A stretch of DNA of 64,000 nt. Origin: Fodinibacter sp963833495. Lineage in GTDB: Bacteria; Actinomycetota; Actinomycetes; Actinomycetales; Dermatophilaceae. The stretch lies in contig CAWHYJ010000016.1 in NCBI GenBank assembly GCA_963833495.1, positions 1 to 64,000 on the forward strand, written 5' to 3'. Shown here in pieces: positions 21,346 to 28,946 of this stretch (its first letter is position 1; each line of letters begins with the position of its first letter). The notes beneath the pieces were generated by a model. The model was not told the DNA's origin and did no database searches. It saw only the letters and a list, made by a program, of their open reading frames with translations. The position numbers and the translations under genes were made by a program.

Positions 21346-21654
21346 GTGACGACCGGGCCCGCGACCGGCGTGCGTGCCGTGCTGTGGGATGCCGACGGCG
21401 TCCTCCAGCACGGCCCGGCCGACTGGCGGGAGAGGATCGATGCCCTGCACGGCCCGGGTTTCACCCATGCCGTGCTCGCCGCCGAGGCGCCGGCCCTGCG
21501 CGGAGAGGTGCCGCTGCGTGACGCCCTGCGGCAGGTGCTGCAGGTCTGGCCGGGCGCGGCAGGGCTGCGAGCCGCCCTCCACGACCCCGCGAGCGGCGCG
21601 CACGCCCTGCGGGCCGAGGTGCACGCTCTCTTCACGGGCGCGGCGCGCGCCTAG
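21346..21654 (+). CDS. Truncated HAD-like hydrolase (N-terminal half only)
   Basis: A 102-residue frame starting at GTG 21346, 8 bases after aspS. It begins VRAVLWDADGVLQHGPADW, a clear HAD motif I (Asp-x-Asp) and the start of a cap region. It stops after LFTGAARA, without motifs II-IV that a roughly 210-residue HAD phosphatase needs. It ends tail-to-tail with the convergent hydrolase gene (4-base overlap), so the missing half was probably lost. It is likely a non-functional remnant or a regulatory cap fragment. Confidence 0.6.
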   Translation: MTTGPATGVRAVLWDADGVLQHGPADWRERIDALHGPGFTHAVLAAEAPALRGEVPLRDALRQVLQVWPGAAGLRAALHDPASGAHALRAEVHALFTGAARA

Positions 21655-22475
21655 CGCTGGAGGAAGGCCAGCAGCTCGCGGTTGAACTCCTCGGTGTGCG
21701 AGGCGTTGATGCCGTGCGGGCCACCCTCGACGACGTGCAGCTCGCTGCCAGCGACCTGCGCGGCGGTGCGCTCACCCGACTTCTCGAAGGGCACGATGCC
21801 GTCGGAGTCGCCGTGGATGACGAGCGTCGGCACGGTGATCTTGGCCAGGTCGCCGGTGAAGTCGGTGGTCCAGGATCGGATGCACTCGCGGGCGGCGTGC
21901 ACGTCGGCCTGCAGCGCGAGGCCGAGCGACTCCTGCACCTGCGCCTCGCTGACCTTCAGGTCGCTGCCGGCGCTGAAGAAGTTGCGGGTGAACCCCTCGA
22001 GGAAGCCGGGCGGGTCGGCCTCGAGGGCGCCCTGGTAGCCGGCGACCGTGGCCTCGTCGAGCGCACCGTCGGGGTGGTCGGCGTCGAGGGCCAGGCAGGG
22101 CGGGATGGCGGACGCGAACACCGCGCTGTGCACCCGGTCGGAGCCGTGGGTGCCGAGGTAGCGGGCCACCTCGCCGCCGCCCATCGAGAAGCCGACGAGG
22201 GTGAGGTCGCGCAGGTCGAGGCCGTCGACCACGGCCGCGAGGTCGCCGGTGAGGGTGTCGTAGTCGTAGCCCGAGTCGGCACCGGGCTTGTCGCTCCGGC
22301 CGAAGCCGCGGCGGTCGTAGGTGACCACGCGGTAGCCGGCATCGGTGAGGGCGGGCACCTGGCCCGACCAGGACGCGCCGCTGAGCGGCCAGCCGTGGAC
22401 GAGGACGACCGGGCGGCCGTCGCCGCCGCTGTCCTCCACGTGGAGGTTCACCGGACCGTTGCTGATCGTGGACAT
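21651..22475 (-). CDS. Alpha/beta hydrolase, cofactor-free haloperoxidase-like
   Basis: A 274-residue alpha/beta hydrolase. The oxyanion region is HGWPLSGASW and the nucleophile elbow is GFSMGGGE. The acid is probably the Asp of HGDSDGIVPFE, and the catalytic His lies in EGGPHGINASH. The pattern with YDRRGFGRSDKP is characteristic of non-haem chloroperoxidase/esterase members. The physiological substrate is unknown. ATG 22475 has AAAGG upstream, and a TAGGGT -10 box gives a leader of about 25 bases. Confidence 0.88.
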   Translation of the reverse strand: MSTISNGPVNLHVEDSGGDGRPVVLVHGWPLSGASWSGQVPALTDAGYRVVTYDRRGFGRSDKPGADSGYDYDTLTGDLAAVVDGLDLRDLTLVGFSMGGGEVARYLGTHGSDRVHSAVFASAIPPCLALDADHPDGALDEATVAGYQGALEADPPGFLEGFTRNFFSAGSDLKVSEAQVQESLGLALQADVHAARECIRSWTTDFTGDLAKITVPTLVIHGDSDGIVPFEKSGERTAAQVAGSELHVVEGGPHGINASHTEEFNRELLAFLQR

Positions 22476-22508
22476 CGTCGGCCTTTCGCGTCGGGTGCAG
22501 GTGCTCTC

Positions 22509-22514
22509 ACCCTA
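22509..22514 (-). promoter_or_regulatory. -10 box (TAGGGT on the minus strand) of the alpha/beta hydrolase gene
   Basis: The minus-strand TAGGGT predicts a start near 22501, about 25 bases before the ATG at 22475; the leader contains an AAAGG ribosome site. Confidence 0.5.
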
Positions 22515-22522
22515 GGCACAGG

Positions 22523-23296
22523 TCAGGCGTCGAACCAGCGCGAGGTCCACTCCATTCCGGTCGTGTAGCCGAGCCGGTGGTAGAGCCTCCGGGCGACGTC
22601 GTTGTCGGCGAACATGCCGAGCGTGCAGGCGCCCACCTCGGCCACGGCCAGCCGGGTGAGGTGAGCCGTGACGGCCGCCGCCCAGCCCTCGCCGCGCCGG
22701 TCGGTCGCGGTGGCGATGCCGGCCAGCGTGGGGGTGCCCGCCGCACTCGGCTCGCTGCTGCCGGTGGCGATGAGCGCTCCGGTTGCGTTGTCGCGCACCG
22801 CGACCCAGCGCTGCCCCGGTCGGGCGAAAGGCTGGCCGTGGGTGCGCGGGCTGTGCTCGGCGAGGAATGCCTCGGCCTCGTCGCGGCTTGAGGGGCCGAG
22901 CACCTCGACGCGCTCCTCGCCCGGAAGCACCGGGGGAGCGGTGCGGGTCCACATCCAGTCCCACTCGCCCCCACGGCTGCCGAGGTCGAGCCGCTGCGCG
23001 ACGACCGGCATCAGGCCTCGCGGCACGCTGAGGTGCCGGTTGCCACCGCCAGTGACCCAGGCGCGCACCGCCGGGTCGTCGAGCAGGGTCGACAGGCCGG
23101 ATGCCGTGCCGAGCGCCGCGGACCCCGGCACCCCGTGGTCGGATCGACGGTGGAAGGCGACGGCGCCGTCGTGCGGTGAGCCCACGGCATACGCGGGGGC
23201 CGCGAAGCCGGCCCCGACGTCGAGGACGGTGACCGGGTGGCCGCCGCTGGCGTCGACGAGCTCGGCTGCGTTGTGCAGCAGGCGAACCGCGCTCAT
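22523..23296 (-). CDS. GNAT-family acetyltransferase
   Basis: A 257-residue protein. The C-terminal 120 residues form a GNAT fold: FARPGQRWVAVRDNATGALIATGSSEP, then a degenerate acetyl-CoA loop TDRRGEGWAAAVTAHLTRLAV, then GMFADNDVARRLYHRLGYTTGMEW. The N-terminal 130 residues have no recognised fold. The start is ATG 23296 overlapping the stop of the MMPL gene (ATGA on the minus strand), so it is translated together with that transporter. The substrate is unknown. Confidence 0.8.
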   Translation of the reverse strand: MSAVRLLHNAAELVDASGGHPVTVLDVGAGFAAPAYAVGSPHDGAVAFHRRSDHGVPGSAALGTASGLSTLLDDPAVRAWVTGGGNRHLSVPRGLMPVVAQRLDLGSRGGEWDWMWTRTAPPVLPGEERVEVLGPSSRDEAEAFLAEHSPRTHGQPFARPGQRWVAVRDNATGALIATGSSEPSAAGTPTLAGIATATDRRGEGWAAAVTAHLTRLAVAEVGACTLGMFADNDVARRLYHRLGYTTGMEWTSRWFDA

Positions 23297-25497
23297 TCGG
23301 TGATGCCCCAGCGTTCGTGCAGCCGGCGCAGCGGGGCCGGCGCCCACCAGTTCGCCGAGCCGAGCACCGACATCGTGGCGGGCACCAGCAGCATGCGCAC
23401 CAGGGTCGCATCGATGATGATCGCGAGTACCAGCGCGGTGCCCATCTCCTTCATGACGAGCAGGTCACCCGCGGCGAAGCCGGCGAAGACGATGACCATG
23501 AGCAGGGCGGCCGAGGTGATGATCCGGCCCGAGCGCTGCAGGCCGAGGGTCACCGCCTCGCGGGTGTCGTGACCCTGCTCGTGCAGCTCGACGATGCGTG
23601 AGAGGAGGAAGACCTCGTAGTCCATCGACAGGCCGAACCCGAACGCCAGCACGAGCAGCGGGATGGTGTTCTCGACGGCGCCGGCCGAGGTGAAGCGCAG
23701 CAGGTTCTCGAGGTGGCCGTCCTCGAAGATCCACACCGTGAGTCCGAGCGCCGCCCCCAGCGAGAGCACGTTCATCACCAGGGCCTTGACCGGGATGACG
23801 ACCGAGCCGGTCATGAGGAACAGCAGCACCAGGGTGGCCAGCACGACCAGGCCGATCGCCCAGAGGGCTCGCTCGGCCACGGTCGCCTTGAAGTCGACGA
23901 TGCCGGACGCCTGCCCCACGACCTTGGCGTCGAACGGCGCGCGGTCGGTGCGCAGCGAGTCGACCAGGGCGCGCGAGGCCTCGCCGGTGCCGTTGTCACC
24001 GGTCTGGAAGCCGACCGTGCTCACGCCGTTGTCGAGGTGGCTGACCGGGTCGACCGACTCCACGCCGGGGCGGTCGGCAGCCGTTGTCGCCCACGCGTCG
24101 ACCTCGGCAGCGGGGGCGGTGGTGACGAGCAGCACCTCGGCTCCGGCGAGCAGGGGGTAGCCCTCGCGGAAGTCCTCGTAGAAGGTGCGCTCGGGCGTGC
24201 CCTTGGGCAGCAGCTCGGGGCCCGAGGAGGTCAGGTCCATCCGCAGGGCGGGCGCGGCCAGCACGACCAGCAGCCCGGCGACCACGGTGATGACGACCCA
24301 CGGCATGCGGTGCACCCGCTCGGCCAGGCGCGAGAAGACGCCGGTGTCGGCGGCGCTCTCGGTGCCACGCCGCAGCAGCCGGCGGGCCCCGAGGGCGCAC
24401 AGGGCGGGGATGAGCGTGAGGGCGACGGCCAGCGCGACGAGCACGACCGAGACCCCGGCCGCGCTGATCGCGCGGATGAACGGGATCTCGAGCACCATCA
24501 GGCCGGCGAGCGAGATGGCGACGGTGAGCGCCGAGAACACGACCGTGCGGCCGGCCCGGTGCATGGTGGTGGCGGTGGCGTCGACCACCTGCTCGCGGGT
24601 GAGCTCGGTGACCGGGGCGCCGCGCAGCATGGCGCGCAGCTCCTCGCGGAAGCGCGACACCATGAGCAGGCCGTAGTCGATGCACAGCCCCAGTGCGAGC
24701 ACGGTGACGACGTTGACGGCGGTCGCGTCGAGGTCGAGCAGGTAGGAGAAGCCGAGCAGCGAGGCGAGCGCGCCGGCGATGGAGGCGACCGCACCGATCA
24801 CCGGGAAGCCGGCAGCGACGAAGCCACCGAACACGACGACCATCACGGCGAAGCTCACCGGGAGCGCGATGCCCTCGCCGCGCTGGCCGTCGGTCTTGAC
24901 CTGCGCGATGATCCGGTCGACCAGGCTGCGCAGGCCGCCGCGCTGGTCGCCGGTGGCGCCGGTCTGGTCGGCCAGCCGGTCGAACACCACGTCGACCTGC
25001 TCGGTGGCGGTCGCCTCCTGCTCGGCGGTGTTGTCGGCGTCGAAGGTGACCACGGTGGCGAAACCGCCGGATGCCGGGTCGCCGTCGAGCGTGAAGCGCA
25101 GGGCCGACGGGCTGGTCGGGCCCTCGGGCACGACGAACGGGTTCACGGCCGACTCGACGTGCTCGATCGCCGTGAGGTCCTTGACGGCGGTGGTGGCGGC
25201 CGTGGCGACCGCCGGGTCGGCGAGGTCGACCCCGGTGAGGGTCTGGGTGTAGGTGCTGAAGCCGCTGCCGCCGCCCTTGGCGAGCAGGTCCCGGCCGGCC
25301 GAGTTCTCGCCGTCGACGACGATCTCGCCGCTGTCGAGCCGGTCGAACAGGCTCGGCGTGCCGAACGCCCCCAACGCGATGCCGAACCCCGCGATGACCA
25401 GCACCGCCCACACGACGACGACCGTGCGGGCCCGGCGGGCGACCACCGCTCCCCAGCGGCGCAGGAGCGCGCCGTGCCGGGGGTCGTGCTGGCTCAT
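23293..25497 (-). CDS. MMPL/RND-family membrane transporter
   Basis: A 734-residue membrane protein with the duplicated MMPL layout. One membrane span near residues 22-45 precedes a first extracytoplasmic loop, then a block of five to six spans (ALPVSFAVMVVVFGGFVAAGFPVIG to VALTLIPALCALG). A second span, a second loop and a second block (LSMDYEVFLLSRIVELHEQG) follow. The charged GLCIDYGLLMVSRFREEL and SMDYEVF helices match proton-relay segments of MmpL3-like proteins. It likely exports a lipid or hydrophobic molecule. It is divergent from the DinB gene and co-translated with the GNAT gene. Confidence 0.9.
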   Translation of the reverse strand: MSQHDPRHGALLRRWGAVVARRARTVVVVWAVLVIAGFGIALGAFGTPSLFDRLDSGEIVVDGENSAGRDLLAKGGGSGFSTYTQTLTGVDLADPAVATAATTAVKDLTAIEHVESAVNPFVVPEGPTSPSALRFTLDGDPASGGFATVVTFDADNTAEQEATATEQVDVVFDRLADQTGATGDQRGGLRSLVDRIIAQVKTDGQRGEGIALPVSFAVMVVVFGGFVAAGFPVIGAVASIAGALASLLGFSYLLDLDATAVNVVTVLALGLCIDYGLLMVSRFREELRAMLRGAPVTELTREQVVDATATTMHRAGRTVVFSALTVAISLAGLMVLEIPFIRAISAAGVSVVLVALAVALTLIPALCALGARRLLRRGTESAADTGVFSRLAERVHRMPWVVITVVAGLLVVLAAPALRMDLTSSGPELLPKGTPERTFYEDFREGYPLLAGAEVLLVTTAPAAEVDAWATTAADRPGVESVDPVSHLDNGVSTVGFQTGDNGTGEASRALVDSLRTDRAPFDAKVVGQASGIVDFKATVAERALWAIGLVVLATLVLLFLMTGSVVIPVKALVMNVLSLGAALGLTVWIFEDGHLENLLRFTSAGAVENTIPLLVLAFGFGLSMDYEVFLLSRIVELHEQGHDTREAVTLGLQRSGRIITSAALLMVIVFAGFAAGDLLVMKEMGTALVLAIIIDATLVRMLLVPATMSVLGSANWWAPAPLRRLHERWGITE

Positions 25498-25563
25498 GGG
25501 GCCAGCGTGCCAGAGGGCCCGGGTGCCGTTGCCGAGGGCCCTTCGGGGTGGAACGGTGGGGTG

Positions 25564-26085
25564 ATGCCTGCCACGAGAGCCCGCCCCGACCGCACCGCCG
25601 ACGAGCGCACGCAGCTGGTCGGGTGGTTCGACCTGCAACGCGGCATCGTGCGGCTGAAGTGCGAGGGGCTGTCCGACGAGGACGCCCATCGCGTCCTGGT
25701 CCCGACCTCGCCGCTGATGACCGTGGCCGGCATCGTGTCGCACCTGCGCTGGTGCGAGGAGCTGTGGTTCCGCGAGGTGCTGCTCGGCCTGCCGGGCACC
25801 GGCCGGGGCTACGGGCCGTTGGCCGACGACATCGAGGACTCGGAGTTCCTCGTCGAGGGCATCTCGCTGGCGACGCTGCTCCAGGAGTACGACGACGAGT
25901 GCGCCCGCTCCGACGCCGCCATCGGCGCTCGCTCCCTGGACGCGGCCGGCAGCACCGCCCTGCACGCCGTCGGCACGGCGTCGCTGCGCTGGATCCTGCT
26001 GCACATGCTCGAGGAGACCGCCCGGCACGCCGGGCACCTCGACCTGATCCGCGAGCTGATCGACGGCGAGACCGGCTACTTCTGA
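25564..26085 (+). CDS. DinB-family (DUF664) metal-dependent helical-bundle protein
   Basis: A 173-residue DinB/DUF664 protein, probably a four-helix bundle. The three metal-type His positions are suggested by IVSHLRWCEELW and by LLHMLEETARHAGHLDLIRE. Related enzymes include mycothiol- or bacillithiol-dependent transferases, so a thiol-linked detoxification role is possible but unproven. ATG 25564 is chosen; a GTG three bases earlier is in frame. The promoter must lie in the 66-base gap shared with the divergent MMPL gene. Confidence 0.82.
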   Translation: MPATRARPDRTADERTQLVGWFDLQRGIVRLKCEGLSDEDAHRVLVPTSPLMTVAGIVSHLRWCEELWFREVLLGLPGTGRGYGPLADDIEDSEFLVEGISLATLLQEYDDECARSDAAIGARSLDAAGSTALHAVGTASLRWILLHMLEETARHAGHLDLIRELIDGETGYF

Positions 26086-26102
26086 CCGGGGCTGCTCGCC
26101 GC

Positions 26103-26148
26103 AACGTGGGTGAAGACCGTGGTCTGGACGGCGATCTTCACCCACGTT
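26103..26148. terminator. Long palindrome, possible bidirectional terminator or repeat element
   Basis: Arms AACGTGGGTGAAGA (26103-26116) and its exact reverse complement (26135-26148) enclose an 18-base loop. It lies 18 bases after the dinB-like stop and contains the stop codon of the minus-strand small ORF. It could therefore end transcription from both sides. There is no U-run on either strand, so a factor-independent role is uncertain; a REP-like element or protein-binding site is an alternative. Confidence 0.5.
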
Positions 26149-26370
26149 CGCTGTCGGAGCGGGCGAGCGCGCTCGGGTCGAAGGGCCAGTCCGGCCGACG
26201 CCATCGCACGGGCAGGGACCAGACAACATAGTGCGTCTCCCATCGCAGCTCGGCATCCGATCCCGCCACCTCCACGGCGTCCTCTACCTCCCTGGCCTCG
26301 GCCTCGGTCCGGCACACCGCGACGAGCGGTTCGGATGACTCCGGGCCGGTGCGGCGTACACGAGCAGCAT
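26138..26370 (-). pseudogene. Frameshifted small ORF of unknown function
   Basis: A start MLLVYAAP at ATG 26370 has a TACGGT -10-like box (26377-26382) 6 bases upstream, but its frame runs into unlikely sequence. One base away, a frame reading GPESSEPLVAVCRTEAEAREV and ending DPSALARSDSERG continues to the stop at 26138. Inserting one G near 26347 would join them into a 77-residue protein with normal codon use. No family is recognised. It may be a true one-base deletion, a sequencing error, or a shorter intact gene starting at an internal GTG (59 residues). Confidence 0.45.
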
Positions 26371-26644
26371 CCGGGCACCGTATCCACCTGCTGCGCCCAC
26401 GAGAACTCAGGCCAACAGGCGGTGGGGCGCGGTTCTCGGGCGTGACGTGCTCGGGGCGACGGCCGATTCCGTCGACTGCCCGTTGGCCGGTACACATCGG
26501 AGCCGGCGGGTGCTCCCAAGGACGGACAAACGACCGTCTCGAGCGCTGCCCTGAGACGACCGGGCCGGCCGGGCAGCACGGTCGCCCGTCCGCCGGAGCG
26601 CTCCCGGCCTGCGGCGCGGCATCCGGCACGTCGTTCCTGAGGGA

Positions 26645-26650
26645 TAGCCT
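26645..26650 (+). promoter_or_regulatory. -10 box (TAGCCT) of rarA, leaderless
   Basis: TAGCCT is 7 bases before GTG 26658. This is the same spacing seen at several other genes of the window. Confidence 0.55.
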
Positions 26651-26657
26651 CGCCAGC

Positions 26658-28046
26658 GTGAGCCTCGACGACACCGACCTGTTCGGCGCAGCCGCGTCGG
26701 CGGCTGACGGCGCAGGCGGCGGGGCGTCCCTGCCTCCCCTCGCGGTGCGGATGCGACCGCGAGGCATCGACGAGGTGCGCGGCCAGGGCGACGTGCTTCG
26801 CCCCGGCAGCCCGCTGCGCCGGCTCATCGAGGGCAGCGGGGGAGCGGCCGGCCCGATCTCCGCCATCCTCTGGGGGCCGCCCGGCACCGGCAAGACGACC
26901 CTGGCCCACCTCGTCGCCACCGCGGCCGACCGCGAGTTCGTGGAGCTGTCAGCGGTGACCGCCGGGGTCAAGGACGTGCGCGCGGTCATGGAGCACGCCA
27001 ACCGGGCCCGCGACATGTACGGCCGGCAGACCGTGCTCTTCCTCGACGAGATCCACCGGTTCACCAAGGCCCAGCAGGACGCCCTGCTCCCCGGCGTCGA
27101 GAACCGCCAGGTGGTGCTGGTCGCGGCCACCACCGAGAACCCGTCGTTCTCGGTCATCGCGCCGCTGCTCAGCCGCTCGATGCTGATCACCCTCCAGCCG
27201 CTCACCGACGACGACGTCGCCGACGTCATCAGTGCGGCCGTCACCGACCCGCGCGGCCTCGACGGCGCCTACGCCCTCGACGACGACGCCCGCGACCACC
27301 TCGTACGCCTCGCCGGCGGCGACGCCCGCCGGGCGCTCACCTTCCTCGAGGCCGCCGCCGGGGTGGCCGACGACATGGTCGCCCCGGGCGCCGACCGGCC
27401 GGATGCCGTGCCGATCACCCTCGCCCAGAGCGAGCAGGCCGTGGCGCAGGCCGCCGTGCGCTACGACCGCACCGGCGACCAGCACTACGACGTCGCGTCG
27501 GCCCTCATCAAGTCGATGCGCGGCTCCGACGTCGACGCAGCCCTGCACTACCTCGCCCGGATGCTCGAGGCGGGGGAGGACCCCCGGTTCATCGCCCGGC
27601 GGGTGGTGATCGCCGCCTCCGAGGACGTCGGCCTCGCCGACCCCACGGCCCTGCAGACCGCTGTCGCCGCGATGCACGCGGTGGCCCAGATCGGCATGCC
27701 CGAGGCGCGGATCATCCTGGCCCAGGCCGTCGTGCACAACGCGCTGGCGCCCAAGTCCAACGCCGCCTACACCGGCATCAACGAGGCGATCGCCGACGTG
27801 CGGGCCGGCAAGGGCGGCCCGGTGCCGGCCCACCTGCGCGGCAGCGGCTACGCGGGCGCCGCCCGGCTCGGGCACGGCAAGGGCTACGTCTACGCCCACG
27901 ACGAGCCCGATGCCGTCGCCGCCCAGCAGTACCTGCCCGACGACCTCGCCGGCAGCACCGACTACTACCGCCCCACCGACCGCGGCTTCGAGGCGCGCCT
28001 GCAGGAGCGGTGGACGTGGCTCAAGAGCCGCCTGGGTCGCGGCTGA
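26658..28046 (+). CDS. rarA: Replication-associated recombination protein RarA (MgsA)
   Basis: A 462-residue AAA+ clamp-loader-like ATPase acting at stalled replication forks. Walker A GPPGTGKTT and Walker B FLDEIHRFTKAQQDALL are visible. The C-terminal tetramerisation region includes DVASALIKSMRGSDVDAALHYLARML and NALAPKSNAAYTGINEA, specific for RarA. The GTG start at 26658 fits the -10 box at 26645. An upstream in-frame ATG at 26349 would add more than 100 unrelated residues and is rejected. Confidence 0.95.
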   Translation: MSLDDTDLFGAAASAADGAGGGASLPPLAVRMRPRGIDEVRGQGDVLRPGSPLRRLIEGSGGAAGPISAILWGPPGTGKTTLAHLVATAADREFVELSAVTAGVKDVRAVMEHANRARDMYGRQTVLFLDEIHRFTKAQQDALLPGVENRQVVLVAATTENPSFSVIAPLLSRSMLITLQPLTDDDVADVISAAVTDPRGLDGAYALDDDARDHLVRLAGGDARRALTFLEAAAGVADDMVAPGADRPDAVPITLAQSEQAVAQAAVRYDRTGDQHYDVASALIKSMRGSDVDAALHYLARMLEAGEDPRFIARRVVIAASEDVGLADPTALQTAVAAMHAVAQIGMPEARIILAQAVVHNALAPKSNAAYTGINEAIADVRAGKGGPVPAHLRGSGYAGAARLGHGKGYVYAHDEPDAVAAQQYLPDDLAGSTDYYRPTDRGFEARLQERWTWLKSRLGRG

Positions 28047-28082
28047 GCAGGTAACCCGCGCGATCGGTCGCCCCCCGGACGC

Positions 28083-28088
28083 TAGGCT
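28083..28088 (+). promoter_or_regulatory. -10 box (TAGGCT) of the DUF948 gene, leaderless
   Basis: TAGGCT is 7 bases before ATG 28096. Confidence 0.55.
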
Positions 28089-28095
28089 CGCCCGC

Positions 28096-28464
28096 ATGAC
28101 GGTGACGCTCGGAGGGATCGCTGCACTCATCGCCGCGCTCGCGTTCCTGTACCTCGTGGTGCGGGTCGGTGGGTTGCTCGGCAAGGCCGGCCAGATCCTC
28201 GACGAGACCACCGTGAGCCTGCGCACCACGAGCGACAACGTGCAGCCGACCCTCAAGGGCCTCACCGACACCGTCAGCCTCACCAACGACCAGCTGACCC
28301 GGGTCGACTCGATCACCAGCTCGGTGACCACGATGACGACCAACGCGTCGGCCCTCACCTCGCTCACCGCCGCGACGATCGGCACCCCGCTGATCAAGGT
28401 GGCGGCGTTCAGCTACGGCGTGCGCACCGCGGTGCGCGGGCTGGGCCGCAAGGACGAGTCATGA
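28096..28464 (+). CDS. DUF948 membrane-anchored protein
   Basis: A 122-residue protein with one N-terminal membrane helix (GGIAALIAALAFLYLVVRVGG). It continues as a long Thr/Ser-rich helix without charged clusters (ETTVSLRTTSDNVQPTLKGLTDTVSLTNDQL), the pattern of DUF948 proteins that sit upstream of alaS in many Gram-positive bacteria. The function is unknown. The ATG start is fixed by the -10 box and by the membrane helix. Its stop overlaps the next start (ATGA). Confidence 0.82.
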   Translation: MTVTLGGIAALIAALAFLYLVVRVGGLLGKAGQILDETTVSLRTTSDNVQPTLKGLTDTVSLTNDQLTRVDSITSSVTTMTTNASALTSLTAATIGTPLIKVAAFSYGVRTAVRGLGRKDES

Positions 28465-28820
28465 GGGGCCGCACCGTGCTGCTGGCCGCCGTCGCGGTCG
28501 GGGTGGGCTACGGCCTGTGGAAGCTGCCGGTCACCCAGCGCTTCGTGACGACCTACAAGGAGGCAGCGGCCCGCCGCGAGGCCGAGCTGCGCGAGGCGGT
28601 CGAGGTCGCGGTCGAGACCGACGCGACCAGCCGCGCCCCGCGCCACGCCGCCGGGGCGCAGACCCCCGACCTCGAGGTGGATGCCGGCTGGGACCGCAGC
28701 CGGGAGCGCGCCGCCGCGAGCCCGGCATCCGCGCTGGGCGCCGACGACCCGGGTCGCTCCCTGACGCCCGAGGAGGCCCGGGCGCTGCTGCTCGACCCCA
28801 CCGGCGAGCGAGCTCCGTAG
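28461..28820 (+). CDS. Small membrane-associated protein of unknown function upstream of alaS
   Basis: A 119-residue protein. The N-terminal hydrophobic segment TVLLAAVAVGVGYGLWKL is followed by a charged helix (FVTTYKEAAARREAELREAVEVAVE) and a disordered acidic tail ending RSLTPEEARALLLDPTGERAP. No domain is recognised. ATG 28461 overlaps the DUF948 stop, so the two are probably made together and may form an envelope-associated pair. Confidence 0.7.
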   Translation: MRGRTVLLAAVAVGVGYGLWKLPVTQRFVTTYKEAAARREAELREAVEVAVETDATSRAPRHAAGAQTPDLEVDAGWDRSRERAAASPASALGADDPGRSLTPEEARALLLDPTGERAP

Positions 28821-28889
28821 GGGCCGGCGCGCCCCCACCGACCCGACCCTTCCCGCCTGACCCCGCCCGACCTCCGGCACGGACCGGCA

Positions 28890-28895
28890 TACGAT
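28890..28895 (+). promoter_or_regulatory. -10 box (TACGAT) of alaS
   Basis: TACGAT predicts a start near 28902 and a leader of about 45 bases before ATG 28947. No T-box fold is visible in the leader. Confidence 0.45.
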
Positions 28896-28946
28896 GTCGC
28901 GTGCCCGTGCCCGGTGGCAGACGAAAGACCCGAGGACTGATTCCCC

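Larger units (their letters stand above)
26086..26657. other. Non-coding pocket between dinB-like and rarA
   Basis: This 572-base stretch has no intact gene with recognisable homology. It holds the palindrome at 26103-26148, a frameshifted minus-strand ORF (26138-26370) with its own -10-like box, and the rarA promoter at 26645. Plus-strand frames here are Arg/Pro-rich translations of GC-rich DNA and are not credible genes. A short dyad CGTCTC...GAGACG sits near 26532-26555. Confidence 0.6.

Noticed and set aside
23713..26085. Long plus-strand frame upstream of the DinB-like gene
   Set aside because: All but the last 173 codons are antisense to the MMPL gene. The real start is ATG 25564, where family sequence begins.
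26110..26445. Plus-strand ORF starting MKTVVWTAIFTHV
   Set aside because: Its first codons are the palindrome loop and arm, and the rest is Pro/Arg low-complexity sequence antisense to the frameshifted small gene. There is no ribosome site.
28896..28946. T-box leader of alaS
   Set aside because: The leader is too short and has no specifier loop, T-box sequence or terminator.
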